Origin: Immundisolibacteraceae bacterium
GTDB lineage: Bacteria > Pseudomonadota > Gammaproteobacteria > Immundisolibacterales > Immundisolibacteraceae
Direction: 5' to 3'
DNA: 15,337 bases
Assembly (NCBI GenBank): GCA_016763355.1
Contig: JAESTY010000031.1
Location: 1 to 15,337 of the forward strand
Shown here: one piece after another, positions 5,327-12,495 of the stretch
How the letters are laid out: every line of letters starts with the position of its first letter
Position numbering within the stretch: position 1 is the stretch's first letter
Made by a program: the position numbers and the translations under genes
Notes under the pieces: generated by a model
What the model saw: the letters and a program-made list of their open reading frames with translations, nothing else
What the model was told of the DNA's origin: nothing
Database searches by the model: none

Positions 5327-6555
5327 ATTTCTTTAAAAAAATATGGAATAGTTTTACTTTGAGTGGATCTAATGCAACCGAAAAACAAGTACGTGAATTT
5401 TTCGATGATAGCAATTCTGATGAATCCACAAAAGATGCAGCTGTATTTGCATCTATAAAAGTGATTTGTGAAGGTGTGGCACAACTACCATTACATATTT
5501 ATAGAAAAGATAAAAAAACAAAAAGTAAAAGCAAGCAAAAAGATCATTATCTTTATGAAATTTTACACTCAAAAGCAAATAAAAAACAAACCTCGTTTTC
5601 ATTTGTTGAGAGTATGCAATACGCTTTGCTTTTACGTGGTAATGCCTACGCATTAAAAGTATCAGGGCGAACCCCTGTTGATGAACTTGTATATATCCAT
5701 CCTGATTTTATAACACCTTTTTGTGTTAAAGATGGAAAACCCTATTTTGATAGATATGTCCCTAATTCAAAAATATATTATAACTATACAAACCAAGATA
5801 CAGGAACAACATTAATTTTATTTGATGATGATATTTTACATATCCAAGGACTTTCATCTAATGGGCTGGTAGGACTAAATGTAATAGAGCATTTAGCACT
5901 AACTCTAGGATATTCAATTGCAGCAAGAGAGCATGGAGCTAGATATTTTAAACAAGGTGGTCATCCTTCAGTAGTAATGGAGTTTGCTAATAAAAAGGGG
6001 ATGGATGATGCTACTAAAGAGAAATTACGGAAAGCTTGGGTTAATCGCTTTAGTGGGACTGAAAATTCACATCAATGTTTAATTGTTGAGGGTGGTACAA
6101 CAGTAAAACCTTTAAATCTAACAAACAAAGATTCTCAATTTTTGGAAAGTAGAAAATATCAGCGTTCTGAAATAGCTGCAATTTTTTCTGTGCCTCCCCA
6201 TAAAATTGGTGATTTGGAAAATGCTTCTTTCTCAAATATTGAACAACAATCAAGGGACTTTGTAAACCATACAATCATGCCTTGGAATATCAGGTGGGAA
6301 CAGGCTTTAAACCATTCTCTTTTGACAAGAAAAGAAAGAAAAGATGGTTTTTCCATTCGATTTAATGTTGATGGTCTTTTGCGTGGGGATTCTGAAGCAA
6401 GAGCAAAACTATATACAGTTTTATTTAATACATCCTCAATAACACCAAATGAAATAAGAGAAATGGAAAATATGAACCCTATAGCGAATGGAGACAATAC
6501 TTTTGCTCCTATGAATATGCAACCAATCAAAGAGGTAGGAAAAAATAATGAGTAA
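5323..6555 (+). CDS. phage portal protein, HK97 family
   Basis: A 410-residue protein, close to the usual length of HK97-type portals. Family features in order: DAAVFASIKVICEGVAQLPLHIYR (about 38-61), LLLRGNAYALKV (102-113), HIQGLSSNGLVGLNVIEHL (173-191), and near the C-terminus YQRSEIAAIFSVPPHKIGDLE followed by SNIEQQSRDFVNHTIMPWNIRWEQALN (about 279-330). Twelve copies would form the ring at one capsid vertex through which terminase drives DNA and to which the neck attaches. The ATG has no Shine-Dalgarno; see the leader ORF overlapping it. The last eight bases overlap the protease start (ATGAGTAA). Confidence in family is high, in the exact start moderate. Confidence 0.94.
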   Translation: MNFFKKIWNSFTLSGSNATEKQVREFFDDSNSDESTKDAAVFASIKVICEGVAQLPLHIYRKDKKTKSKSKQKDHYLYEILHSKANKKQTSFSFVESMQYALLLRGNAYALKVSGRTPVDELVYIHPDFITPFCVKDGKPYFDRYVPNSKIYYNYTNQDTGTTLILFDDDILHIQGLSSNGLVGLNVIEHLALTLGYSIAAREHGARYFKQGGHPSVVMEFANKKGMDDATKEKLRKAWVNRFSGTENSHQCLIVEGGTTVKPLNLTNKDSQFLESRKYQRSEIAAIFSVPPHKIGDLENASFSNIEQQSRDFVNHTIMPWNIRWEQALNHSLLTRKERKDGFSIRFNVDGLLRGDSEARAKLYTVLFNTSSITPNEIREMENMNPIANGDNTFAPMNMQPIKEVGKNNE

Positions 6556-7258
6556 TGAAATTCTAATTTATGATGAAATCGGTGAAGGTTGGTACGACGA
6601 AGGAATTACAGGCAAATCTATCAAAAGACAATTAATGAATTTAGAGGGTGACATTACCGTTCGTATAAATTCTTTAGGTGGGGATGTTTTTGAAGCTGCT
6701 GCTATTTATAACTTATTAAAAGAGTATGAAGGCAAAGTTATTGTAAAAATAGATTCTATTGCTGCTTCTGCTGCTTCTGTTATTGCTATGGCTGGGGATG
6801 AAGTGATAGTTCCTAGCAATGCAATGATAATGATTCATAACCCTTGGACTTTTGCTTATGGAGAATCTAAAGATTTTCTAAAAACAGCGGAACGATTAGA
6901 TAAAATCAAAGAAACTATAGCCAATGTTTACATAGAGAATACAGGAATTTCAAAGAATGAAATTCATGAAATGATGGATGAAGAAACATGGCTAACAAGT
7001 GAAGAAGCTGTTGCTTTTGGTTTTGCTTCAAAAGAAGAAACAGAAACAGAACCTTTAAATGTAAAAAATACTTTTAGATTAAAGAATTTTAAGAATTGCC
7101 CCAAAAGACTTTTTGATAATCAAAATCAAAATTCAGTAAAAAAAGATGTTGAAAAAAAGAAAGCTGAAGAAGAGAAAAAACAAGAAATTGAAATTGAAAA
7201 TAACAAAAAAATATTAGTGTCAAAAAAACAAGAATTAGATTTATTAGAAATTATTTAA
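6548..7258 (+). CDS. ClpP-like prohead protease (S14 type) with charged tail
   Basis: A 236-residue serine protease of the phage ClpP-like group. GDITVRINSLGGDVFEAAAIYNLL (about 34-57) is the typical substrate-strand region, IAASAASVIAMAGDE (71-85) carries the nucleophile S74, and MIHNPW (95-100) carries H97. The acidic member of the triad is in MMDEETWLTSEEAVAFGFA (142-160), probably D144 or E146. In HK97-like heads this enzyme trims the N-terminal delta region of the capsid protein during maturation. Residues about 198-236 form a Lys/Glu-rich helical tail beyond the protease domain, perhaps contributing to scaffolding or capsid targeting. The start has AGGTAGGA at 6533-6540. It is immediately followed, 13 bases on, by the capsid gene, as expected. 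Confidence 0.92.
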   Translation: MSNEILIYDEIGEGWYDEGITGKSIKRQLMNLEGDITVRINSLGGDVFEAAAIYNLLKEYEGKVIVKIDSIAASAASVIAMAGDEVIVPSNAMIMIHNPWTFAYGESKDFLKTAERLDKIKETIANVYIENTGISKNEIHEMMDEETWLTSEEAVAFGFASKEETETEPLNVKNTFRLKNFKNCPKRLFDNQNQNSVKKDVEKKKAEEEKKQEIEIENNKKILVSKKQELDLLEII

Positions 7259-7271
7259 CAAGGAGAATGTT

Positions 7272-8462
7272 GTGGAAGATGAATCAATTAAAGATTTGAA
7301 AATAGAAAAGTTTAAGTTAGTTGCTAGTGCTAGAGAAATTTTTGATAAAGCCCAAAAGGATGATAAAGGGGTTTTAAATCAAGAGCAAACAAATAGTACA
7401 AACAAAATGTTTGATAGGATCAAAGCTATTAATGCAAGTGTGAAGCTTAAAGAACAAATGAACGAGATTGAAAAAATCGACGTTCAAGCAGTTTTGAAAG
7501 ATCATCCAGCAACAACGAAAAATAAAGATATTGATTTCATGGTTAAAGCTTTAAAAGTTGGGTCTGAACAAGTTCTAAACTCCATGCAAGTTGATAGTGA
7601 TGAAACAGGTGGTTTTTTAACAATGCCTCAACAAATTAGCAAAAAGCTTTTAATTGAGATTGAAAAGATTGTTCATATTAGAAAATATGCAACGGTTCAT
7701 AGTACTAATAGTATCAATGGCCTTGGGTATATTTCTGTTGATGATGGATTCGATGAGCCAGATTGGACAGGGGAAATTTCTAATGTTAAAGAGTCAAAAG
7801 ATTTCAAACTAGGAAAAAGAGAACTAGGATCACATCCTTTATCAAAGTTAGTCAAAGTTTCAAGAGATTTAATAGCTGCTGATGGCTTTGATATTGTGAG
7901 CTATGTAATGAGGCAGCTTGCGTATAAATTCGGACAAGCAGAAGAAAAAGCATATATTCTTGGAACTGGTGCAGCTCAACCACTTGGAATACTTACTCAA
8001 TCAAAAATGGGTGTAAGCGCTGATAGATGGATTAGTGGTGGTAATACAGCAACTCTTGTTAAATTTGATAATTTAAAAAGAGTAAAGCAAGCAGTACATC
8101 CAAACTTTAGAAAAAACGGAAGATGGTTGCTTCATTCTGATGTGGTTTTAGCGTTGGCTTTAATCAAAGATTCAAATGGTCAATATATTTGGCAGTCTGC
8201 TGTTAAAGATGGTGAGCATGACCGTTTACTAAATAGCCCTATTCTAGAGAGTGAATTCATGCCAAAAACTTTTACTAGTGGTTTAGCTATTGGAGTGTTT
8301 GCGGATCTTAGTCAATACCATATTCACGATTACAAAAAAAATGAATTCCAAGTTCTTAGAGAGCTTTATGCCCCTCAAGGAAAAACAGGGTTCATTTCTA
8401 GAAAACGTACAGATGGTATGCCATTGGAAGAAAAAGCTTTTGCAGTAATGAAATTAGCTTAA
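7272..8462 (+). CDS. major capsid protein, HK97 gp5-like
   Basis: A 396-residue HK97-fold capsid protein. Residues 1-100 are helical and charged, the delta (scaffolding) region expected to be removed by the neighbouring protease. The mature part begins near MQVDSDETGGFLTMPQQ (about 105-121), the usual boundary motif, so cleavage probably lies at about residues 95-108. AEEKAYILGTGAAQPLGIL (223-241) is the conserved family signature, and the C-terminus ends with IGVFADLSQYHIHDY and a beta-rich tail. The start codon is GTG with AGGAG at 7261-7265, six bases upstream; an out-of-frame ATG at 7267 lies too close to that site. GTG is an unexpected start for what should be the most abundant product. 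Hairpins follow the stop. Confidence 0.94.
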   Translation: MEDESIKDLKIEKFKLVASAREIFDKAQKDDKGVLNQEQTNSTNKMFDRIKAINASVKLKEQMNEIEKIDVQAVLKDHPATTKNKDIDFMVKALKVGSEQVLNSMQVDSDETGGFLTMPQQISKKLLIEIEKIVHIRKYATVHSTNSINGLGYISVDDGFDEPDWTGEISNVKESKDFKLGKRELGSHPLSKLVKVSRDLIAADGFDIVSYVMRQLAYKFGQAEEKAYILGTGAAQPLGILTQSKMGVSADRWISGGNTATLVKFDNLKRVKQAVHPNFRKNGRWLLHSDVVLALALIKDSNGQYIWQSAVKDGEHDRLLNSPILESEFMPKTFTSGLAIGVFADLSQYHIHDYKKNEFQVLRELYAPQGKTGFISRKRTDGMPLEEKAFAVMKLA

Positions 8463-8481
8463 AACTAAGTTTCAAAGCGTT

Positions 8482-8527
8482 TAGATGATCCAGTGTAAAA
8501 GCTGGATCTAATTAATAAATTATTAAT
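8482..8527 (+). terminator. post-capsid hairpins, possible partial terminator or RNA-stability element
   Basis: GATCCAG (8487-8493) pairs perfectly with CTGGATC (8502-8508) around an eight-base loop, with outer TAGAT/ATCTA pairing possible if three bases bulge. It is followed directly by an AT palindrome, ATTAATAA-A-TTATTAAT (8511-8527), and then CAATTTTT (ending 8535). Neither stem has an immediate U-run after a GC-rich arm, so full termination is doubtful. A leaky terminator or 3' stabilising hairpin behind the capsid gene would help set its expression above later genes. Confidence 0.45.
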
Positions 8528-8552
8528 CAATTTTTAAATAAAGAAGGATGAT

Positions 8553-8993
8553 ATGAATATATCAAAAAATGTAAAATCGATTGTTGTTTTTCAAGCAGCA
8601 GCCGCTTCAACAGGTACTAAAAAAGGCATAATTTTAGATATGCAAGGAGTACAGGGAGTTCAGTTTATTGCTGTTTTAACTTCAGCTGTTGATGGTTCAG
8701 TTGTGAAGCTTCAAGTCGCTCAATCAGATACTAACTCTACAGGTACAATGAATGTTTTAACAGGCACTGTTGATGCACCAGTTGCAGCATCTGGAAACCT
8801 AGCTGGTAAAGCTATTATTTTAGACGTATATAAACCATTGAAGAGATACATCGAGCCTCAACTTGTGATCACAACACAAAATGCGGTTATTTCTTGCATC
8901 ATAGCTATTATGTATGAATCAAAAATGTCACCTCAAGAGTTGCACGATTCTGTTTTATCAGAAGCTCTTTTAATCTCACCTGAAGAAGTATAA
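8553..8993 (+). CDS. capsid-associated structural protein (possible decoration protein)
   Basis: A 146-residue beta-rich protein with no catalytic motif. The pattern resembles a group of small phage proteins encoded directly after the capsid gene: a short N-terminal tail, VVFQAAAASTGTKKGIILDMQGVQGVQFIAVL (about 11-42), a central beta segment (SVVKLQVAQSD), then LDVYKPLKRYIEPQLVITTQNAVISCIIAIMYES (about 90-123). A jelly-roll or immunoglobulin-like decoration role is plausible, but I base this on recalled pattern and gene position. Residues after about 124 form an acidic helical tail (SPQELHDSVLSEALLISPEEV). The start has AAGGA at 8544-8548. The connector gene follows two bases after the stop. 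Confidence 0.6.
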   Translation: MNISKNVKSIVVFQAAAASTGTKKGIILDMQGVQGVQFIAVLTSAVDGSVVKLQVAQSDTNSTGTMNVLTGTVDAPVAASGNLAGKAIILDVYKPLKRYIEPQLVITTQNAVISCIIAIMYESKMSPQELHDSVLSEALLISPEEV

Positions 8994-8995
8994 AA

Positions 8996-9553
8996 ATGGT
9001 AGCCAGAAAAGTAATAATAAAAGCTGCTAGTGAGCCAGTAACAATTGAAGAAGTTAAAATTCACCTTCGCATTGATGATGTAGCTGAAGACGCATATTTG
9101 ACTCGATTAATTAAATCTGGAACTGAGCATATTGAAGGATACCTTCAACGCTCAATTATCACAAAAACAGTAGAAGCTTACTTTTCTGGTTTTCAACATT
9201 GTATGGAATTACCGCTTCCAAATCTTCAAGTTGTAAATAGTGTGAAATATTATGATTGTGATGGAAACTTACAAACATTAGATCCATCAGATTACATAGT
9301 TAATGATTTGGAAACACCTTCATACATTTATAAAGATAGCTCAGTTTGTTGGCCTTCAACTAAGCAAGTCCATAACGCTGTGATTATAAATTATGTGTGT
9401 GGTTATGGAGATGCTACGGACGTACCTCAAAGAGTTAAACAAGCAATACTTCTAGTAATTGGATACTTATTTAATAATCGAGAAGATCACGCTGGAAAAG
9501 TCCCAACACAAGCGGAAAACTTAATTGACAGGGATAGGATTTTTAAATTGTGA
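8996..9553 (+). CDS. head-tail connector protein, HK97 gp6 / phiE125 gp8-like
   Basis: A 185-residue protein of the gp6/gp8 connector type. The N-terminus EPVTIEEVKIHLRIDDVAEDAYLTRLIKSGTEHIEGYLQRSI (about 13-54) is the family's helical hallmark with the H-L-R-I/D-D motif. A middle beta section follows (ELPLPNLQVVNSVKYYD, about 72-88, and YIVNDLETPSYIY), then VIINYVCGYGDATDVPQRVKQAILLVIGYLFNNRE (about 129-163). Such proteins form a twelve-subunit ring under the portal and are the first neck component added after packaging. There is no strong ribosome site (GAAGAAG only), so translation is probably coupled to the preceding gene. It overlaps the next gene by four bases. Confidence 0.9.
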   Translation: MVARKVIIKAASEPVTIEEVKIHLRIDDVAEDAYLTRLIKSGTEHIEGYLQRSIITKTVEAYFSGFQHCMELPLPNLQVVNSVKYYDCDGNLQTLDPSDYIVNDLETPSYIYKDSSVCWPSTKQVHNAVIINYVCGYGDATDVPQRVKQAILLVIGYLFNNREDHAGKVPTQAENLIDRDRIFKL

Positions 9554-9867
9554 AAGCTGGAAAATTAAGAGATAGAATTTCATTTGGTGATTTGTCTTTT
9601 GGATCTGATGGACAAGGTGGAAAAGGTGCAACGATTTGGACGGAAATATCTAAAATATGGTGTTTGATTGAAGAAGGAAAACCACAGAAACTAAGAGCAG
9701 ATAAAACAAGTAGATACTTAAGAAGTGTATCAATAACAACAAGAATAAATAGCCAACTAAATAGATCAAAAACACTTCTAATAGATGGCAAATACTTTGA
9801 AATAGAACAGTTTTCAAAAGTAGTTAGAAACGGTGAAGTAGAAATAGTAGCCAACGAGAAAGAATAA
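9550..9867 (+). CDS. head closure / head-tail adaptor protein (SPP1 gp16-like)
   Basis: A 105-residue protein of the phage head-tail adaptor family. The typical opening KAGKLRDRISFGD (residues 2-14), a central tryptophan pair (IWTEISKIWCLIEE, about 30-43) and the later ITTRINSQLNRSKTLLIDGKYFEIEQF (about 61-88) match the small beta-barrel closure proteins. It should bind the connector ring and close the DNA channel or join the tail. The start is GTG at 9550, overlapping the previous stop as GTGA, with GGGATAGGA at 9531-9539. Length and place in the gene order agree with the call. Confidence 0.87.
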   Translation: MKAGKLRDRISFGDLSFGSDGQGGKGATIWTEISKIWCLIEEGKPQKLRADKTSRYLRSVSITTRINSQLNRSKTLLIDGKYFEIEQFSKVVRNGEVEIVANEKE

Positions 9868-9868
9868 A

Positions 9869-10561
9869 ATGAAAGATCAAATTAAATTAAAAAATAAAGT
9901 CCTGATTTTAGGATCTTCATACAACACTTTAAAAGATGCTCCTATTGATAATCAAGATTATACAATTATTGCTTTATCTGGATTTCAAAATAGCTGTGTA
10001 GATATCTATTTTGAAATGCATGATAGAAAAAAATGGAGAAAAGGAACAAATGAATATCTTTACTCCTGTAAAAAACCAGTTGTATGTCAAAAGCAATACG
10101 GTGATTTACCAAAATCAATAGATTTTCCTTTTACTGAATGCTTTCAAGATATACAAGAAAACTATTACACTTCATCGATTTCATACATTTTAGCTTTTGT
10201 ACTTTTATATAAAAATGTAGAAGAGATAGCTATTTATGGTGTGGATCTAACAGATGATGAAGAGTACCGCAACCAAAGACCCTGTACAGAATATTTATTA
10301 GGTATTTTACAAGGTAGAGGGGTAAAGCTAAATATCCCTAACAAATCAGCTCTATTAAAATCAGATCACTTATATGGTTATGAAAAAAAGAGTGATCAAT
10401 ATATTTCACTTGAGTATTTACAAGCTAGACAACAGCAAATATTTAATGAAAGAAAAGATCTTCAGTTCCAACTAAAAATGTTAGAGGGAGCAGCAAGGGA
10501 AAATGAGCAGCATATAGCAAATTATAAAAAACTAGATCGTGGAGGTTCATACCTTGAGTGA
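9869..10561 (+). CDS. Rossmann-like protein resembling DUF115/GT42 glycosyltransferase folds
   Basis: A 230-residue protein not usual in the neck cluster of HK97-like phages. It opens with a hydrophobic strand and glycine turn, KVLILGSSYNTLKDAP (10-25), then YTIIALSG (31-38) and DIYFEMHDRKKW (45-56). Its most telling part is NYYTSSISYILAFVLLYKNVEEIAIYGVDLT (about 98-128), which recalls the layout of sialyltransferases of family GT42 and DUF115/MptE-like proteins: a serine-rich turn, a helix, then a strand ending in G-V/I-D. RPCTEYLLGILQGRGVKLNIP (137-157) follows. Residues about 183-221 are coiled coil. No membrane segment or signal peptide is visible. It may be an inactive structural relative, a sugar-modifying enzyme for virion or host surface, or a moron. 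The start ATG lies one base after the previous stop with only AGAAAGAA upstream. The family likeness is by pattern only. Confidence 0.55.
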   Translation: MKDQIKLKNKVLILGSSYNTLKDAPIDNQDYTIIALSGFQNSCVDIYFEMHDRKKWRKGTNEYLYSCKKPVVCQKQYGDLPKSIDFPFTECFQDIQENYYTSSISYILAFVLLYKNVEEIAIYGVDLTDDEEYRNQRPCTEYLLGILQGRGVKLNIPNKSALLKSDHLYGYEKKSDQYISLEYLQARQQQIFNERKDLQFQLKMLEGAARENEQHIANYKKLDRGGSYLE

Positions 10562-11030
10562 TGGAATTTCTTTTCATATAGAAGGTGTAGAAGACCTTTT
10601 AAAAGAGATTAGGAAGCTAGAAGGAAGAGCGCAAAAGCGGTTTCTTTTTAGAGGGCTTCGGGCCATTGGTAAACAAATGGTAAAGCATGCAAAACAAAAT
10701 GCTCCTGTTGGCGAATTGAATGATGGGTTTCATGAAAAAGGAAACTTAAGAAGATCAATAGGAATGAAGAATTTAACAAGATTAGGTTCTTATAGTGTGG
10801 CTGTTTTAGTAGGGCCAAGAGTAAGAGGTGGAAAGTACGCAAAAGGATATCATGGAATCATGGTTGAGAAGGGTACAAAAGCACATGCTATAGCCAAAAG
10901 AAGAAGTAAAAAAGCTTATAAACATAAGGGTGCAAAATCACAAGAGTTTTTAAAAAAAGCCTATGAAGAGGTTGAATTAATAGCACAACAAGAATTTGAA
11001 AAAATGTTAAGGAAAATTTTATATGGTTAA
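10554..11030 (+). CDS. HK97 gp10-like tail/neck protein
   Basis: A 158-residue protein of the HK97 gp10 family. Helical opening FHIEGVEDLLKEIRKLEGRAQKRFLFRGLRAIGKQMVKHAKQNAPV, then GNLRRSIGMKN, then a beta part with VLVGPRVRGGKYAKGYHGIMVEKGTKAH: the family's (A-P-V..G.L..SI) and (H..E.GT..H) signatures. It is thought to sit at the head-tail interface or tail terminator. I choose TTG at 10554 as the start: it lies eight bases after GGAGG (10541-10545) and gives the same eight-base start/stop overlap (TTGAGTGA) seen at 2215 and 6548. A GTG at 10539 would add five residues but has its start before that ribosome site. The end overlaps the next start (ATGGTTAA). Confidence 0.88.
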   Translation: MSDGISFHIEGVEDLLKEIRKLEGRAQKRFLFRGLRAIGKQMVKHAKQNAPVGELNDGFHEKGNLRRSIGMKNLTRLGSYSVAVLVGPRVRGGKYAKGYHGIMVEKGTKAHAIAKRRSKKAYKHKGAKSQEFLKKAYEEVELIAQQEFEKMLRKILYG

Positions 11031-11412
11031 AAGATTGGCTTCAAATTATTTACAAAAAAAATTGTATGAATTACTTATTGCTAAATCTTTAACTGTTTTG
11101 GATGTAGTTACAACAGATGATGTTTTGCCATATGTGATCATTGGCGAAGATAGAGAGCAAAAAAATAAACATAGCAAAGATGAAGACTACAAAATTATAG
11201 AAACATCCATTGAAATTTTCACAGAAAAAAACGGATTCAAAGAAGGTAAAACTATACAAGAGCAAATCTATAATTTGTTAGATGAAAGTTCATTGACTTT
11301 AGATAATTTTGAAGTAAAAGAAATTGAAATGGATACATATTCAAATAGTAATAGTAAAGAGTTTTTAGTGTCTGGTATTGATTTAGAAATCACTCTAAAG
11401 CAAACCTCGTAG
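11023..11412 (+). CDS. tail completion protein, DUF3168 (gp17)-like
   Basis: A 129-residue protein. The helix LQKKLYELL at the N-terminus, LPYVIIGEDREQKNKHSKDEDYKIIETSIEIFTEKNGFKEGKTIQEQIYNLLDE (about 38-90), and the last strand segment SGIDLEITLKQ match the tail completion proteins of this class. They cap the tail tube for joining to the head. The gene starts inside the preceding gene (ATGGTTAA, 11023-11030) with TAAGGA at 11008-11013, and stops 14 bases before the major tail protein. Gene order strongly supports the assignment. Confidence 0.82.
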   Translation: MVKRLASNYLQKKLYELLIAKSLTVLDVVTTDDVLPYVIIGEDREQKNKHSKDEDYKIIETSIEIFTEKNGFKEGKTIQEQIYNLLDESSLTLDNFEVKEIEMDTYSNSNSKEFLVSGIDLEITLKQTS

Positions 11413-11426
11413 GTAAGGAGAATTAT

Positions 11427-11837
11427 ATGACACAGGTAAAAGGTAAAGCATTTAGAATTTATGTAGATGATGGATCGACAGACGTAGCTACAGTTATTGG
11501 AAATACTAGTTCAGATAACTTGGGTATGTCCAAAGATGTAAAAGGAAATTCTCATAAAGATTCTGGTGGATGGGTTGAAAATACACAAGGACAGAAGTCT
11601 TGGCAAATGTCTTCAGAGCAATTTTTTGAAGAAACTGATTCAGCATTTTTAAAACTAGAGGATAGTTATTTCAATGACACAACTGTTGAAGTTGAATTTA
11701 GAAATGATCAAGACAGAATTAAACGTGTTGGTACTGCGATTGTGACACAAATAAATATATCAGGAGGAAATGAAGATAACGCTGGTAATTCAGTAACTCT
11801 TGTTGGAACTGGTAGTTTATATAAGTCTACTTATTAA
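11427..11837 (+). CDS. major tail protein, TP901-1 type
   Basis: A 136-residue tail tube protein. GKAFRIYVDDGSTDVATVIGNTSSDNLGMSKDVKG (6-40) is the opening beta region, then SGGWVENTQGQKSWQMSSEQFFEE (about 46-69), the family signature with a tryptophan pair and G-Q-x-S-W, then VEVEFRNDQDRIKRVGTAIVTQINISGGNEDNAGNSVTLVGTGSL. Hexameric rings would stack into a flexible non-contractile tail tube. The ATG is preceded by AAGGAG at 11415-11420 with a six-base spacer, one of the best ribosome sites here, as expected for an abundant protein. It is short for the family (many are 140-200 residues), with no extra Ig-like domain. Confidence 0.9.
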   Translation: MTQVKGKAFRIYVDDGSTDVATVIGNTSSDNLGMSKDVKGNSHKDSGGWVENTQGQKSWQMSSEQFFEETDSAFLKLEDSYFNDTTVEVEFRNDQDRIKRVGTAIVTQINISGGNEDNAGNSVTLVGTGSLYKSTY

Positions 11838-11848
11838 TTGAGGTTGTA

Positions 11849-12184
11849 ATGATTTTTGAAGAAAATAATAAAAATTACGAATTGAGATATTCGTTTAAAG
11901 CTCTAAGAAAAATTGAAAAAGATTTTGGAGTAAAAATTTCAGAACTTGACAAGATTGGTCTTGATTCTATGGAATCATTATCTAAAGTCTTTCATGCTGG
12001 ATTAATACACCATCACCCAGAAGTTACAGCTGATGAATCAGATGAAATACTGGATGCAAGAAGTGCTAGTATTGATGGTTTTGGTGCTGAAATTCTAGGG
12101 TGTTTTTTGGATCAAACTTCTAATTTTTATACAAAAGATAAAGATAAAAAAAAGAAGAAAATCCCGCCACCAAAGAACCCATAG
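11849..12184 (+). CDS. tail assembly chaperone, short form (gpG-like)
   Basis: A 111-residue protein of the tail assembly chaperone group. It begins YELRYSFKALRKIEKDFGVKISELDKIGLDSMESLSKVFHAGLIHHHPEVT (about 9-58), the pattern of GTA gp10-like chaperones (L.Y....L..IE...G......L........L......G........T). The C-terminus is a lysine run then a Pro-rich tail, KKKKKIPPPKNP. It should coat the tape measure protein during tail assembly. A canonical -1 slippery site lies at 12148-12154, so a fraction of ribosomes should enter the next frame and make the longer form. GAGG at 11840-11843 supports the ATG start. Confidence 0.85.
   Translation: MIFEENNKNYELRYSFKALRKIEKDFGVKISELDKIGLDSMESLSKVFHAGLIHHHPEVTADESDEILDARSASIDGFGAEILGCFLDQTSNFYTKDKDKKKKKIPPPKNP
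12148..12154 (+). other. -1 ribosomal frameshift slippery site A AAA AAG
   Basis: The heptamer A AAA AAG sits in the chaperone frame with AAA at 12149-12151 and AAG at 12152-12154, the standard arrangement for -1 slippage. The frame then continues from 12154 into the second chaperone ORF without a stop to 12493. It is within a run of eight A. No strong stimulating stem is obvious within about 30 bases downstream. Confidence 0.85.
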
Positions 12185-12495
12185 ATAAAAGTTATGATTT
12201 GATTAACTCCCATTTTTTGGTTGCTCTTGAAATGGGGGTTACAATCTTTGAATTTTGGAGCATAACACCAGCTGAATTTGATGCCTATTGTTATAGCTAT
12301 CAAAAAAGAAAACTAACAGAACATAATGCTGCTATAACTCAATCATATTTTACCGCTGTATTTTCAAATACAGAGAAGTTGAAGCCATTAGAAAACTATT
12401 TAATTAGTGAAAAAGAAGAAGAGACTTTAACAAAAGAGCAACTACAAGAAGAGAAAGACAGATTAGCTAAATTATTTGGAGATAATAATGGGTAA
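12154..12495 (+). CDS. C-terminal extension of the chaperone, made by -1 frameshifting (gpGT-like)
   Basis: The open frame runs from the slippery site to TAA at 12493-12495: 113 codons, giving a fusion of about 215 residues with the 102 codons before the slip. It has no convincing start of its own (the only early option is TTG at 12199, without a ribosome site), which itself argues for frameshifting. Content: HFLVALEMGVTIFEFWSITPAEFDAYCYSYQKRK, a helical pattern similar to the T domain of lambda-like chaperones and to the small W-x-x-x-P protein that usually follows TAC genes, then an acidic coiled-coil tail (EEKDRLAKLFGDNNG). The T domain is expected to bind tail tube protein subunits while the G part binds the tape measure. 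The stop overlaps the tape measure start by eight bases. Confidence 0.82.
   Translation, partial: EENPATKEPIDKSYDLINSHFLVALEMGVTIFEFWSITPAEFDAYCYSYQKRKLTEHNAAITQSYFTAVFSNTEKLKPLENYLISEKEEETLTKEQLQEEKDRLAKLFGDNNG

Noticed and set aside
5468..5656. Second + frame of 62 residues inside the portal gene
   Set aside because: Overlaps conserved portal sequence in another frame; Lys/Ile-rich shadow.
6159..6530. Minus-strand frame of 123 residues inside the portal gene
   Set aside because: Lies over the conserved C-terminal half of the portal and has no ribosome site.
12199..12495. Second chaperone frame as an independent gene starting at TTG 12199
   Set aside because: No ribosome site before TTG, while the in-phase slippery heptamer and an open -1 frame explain its expression better.
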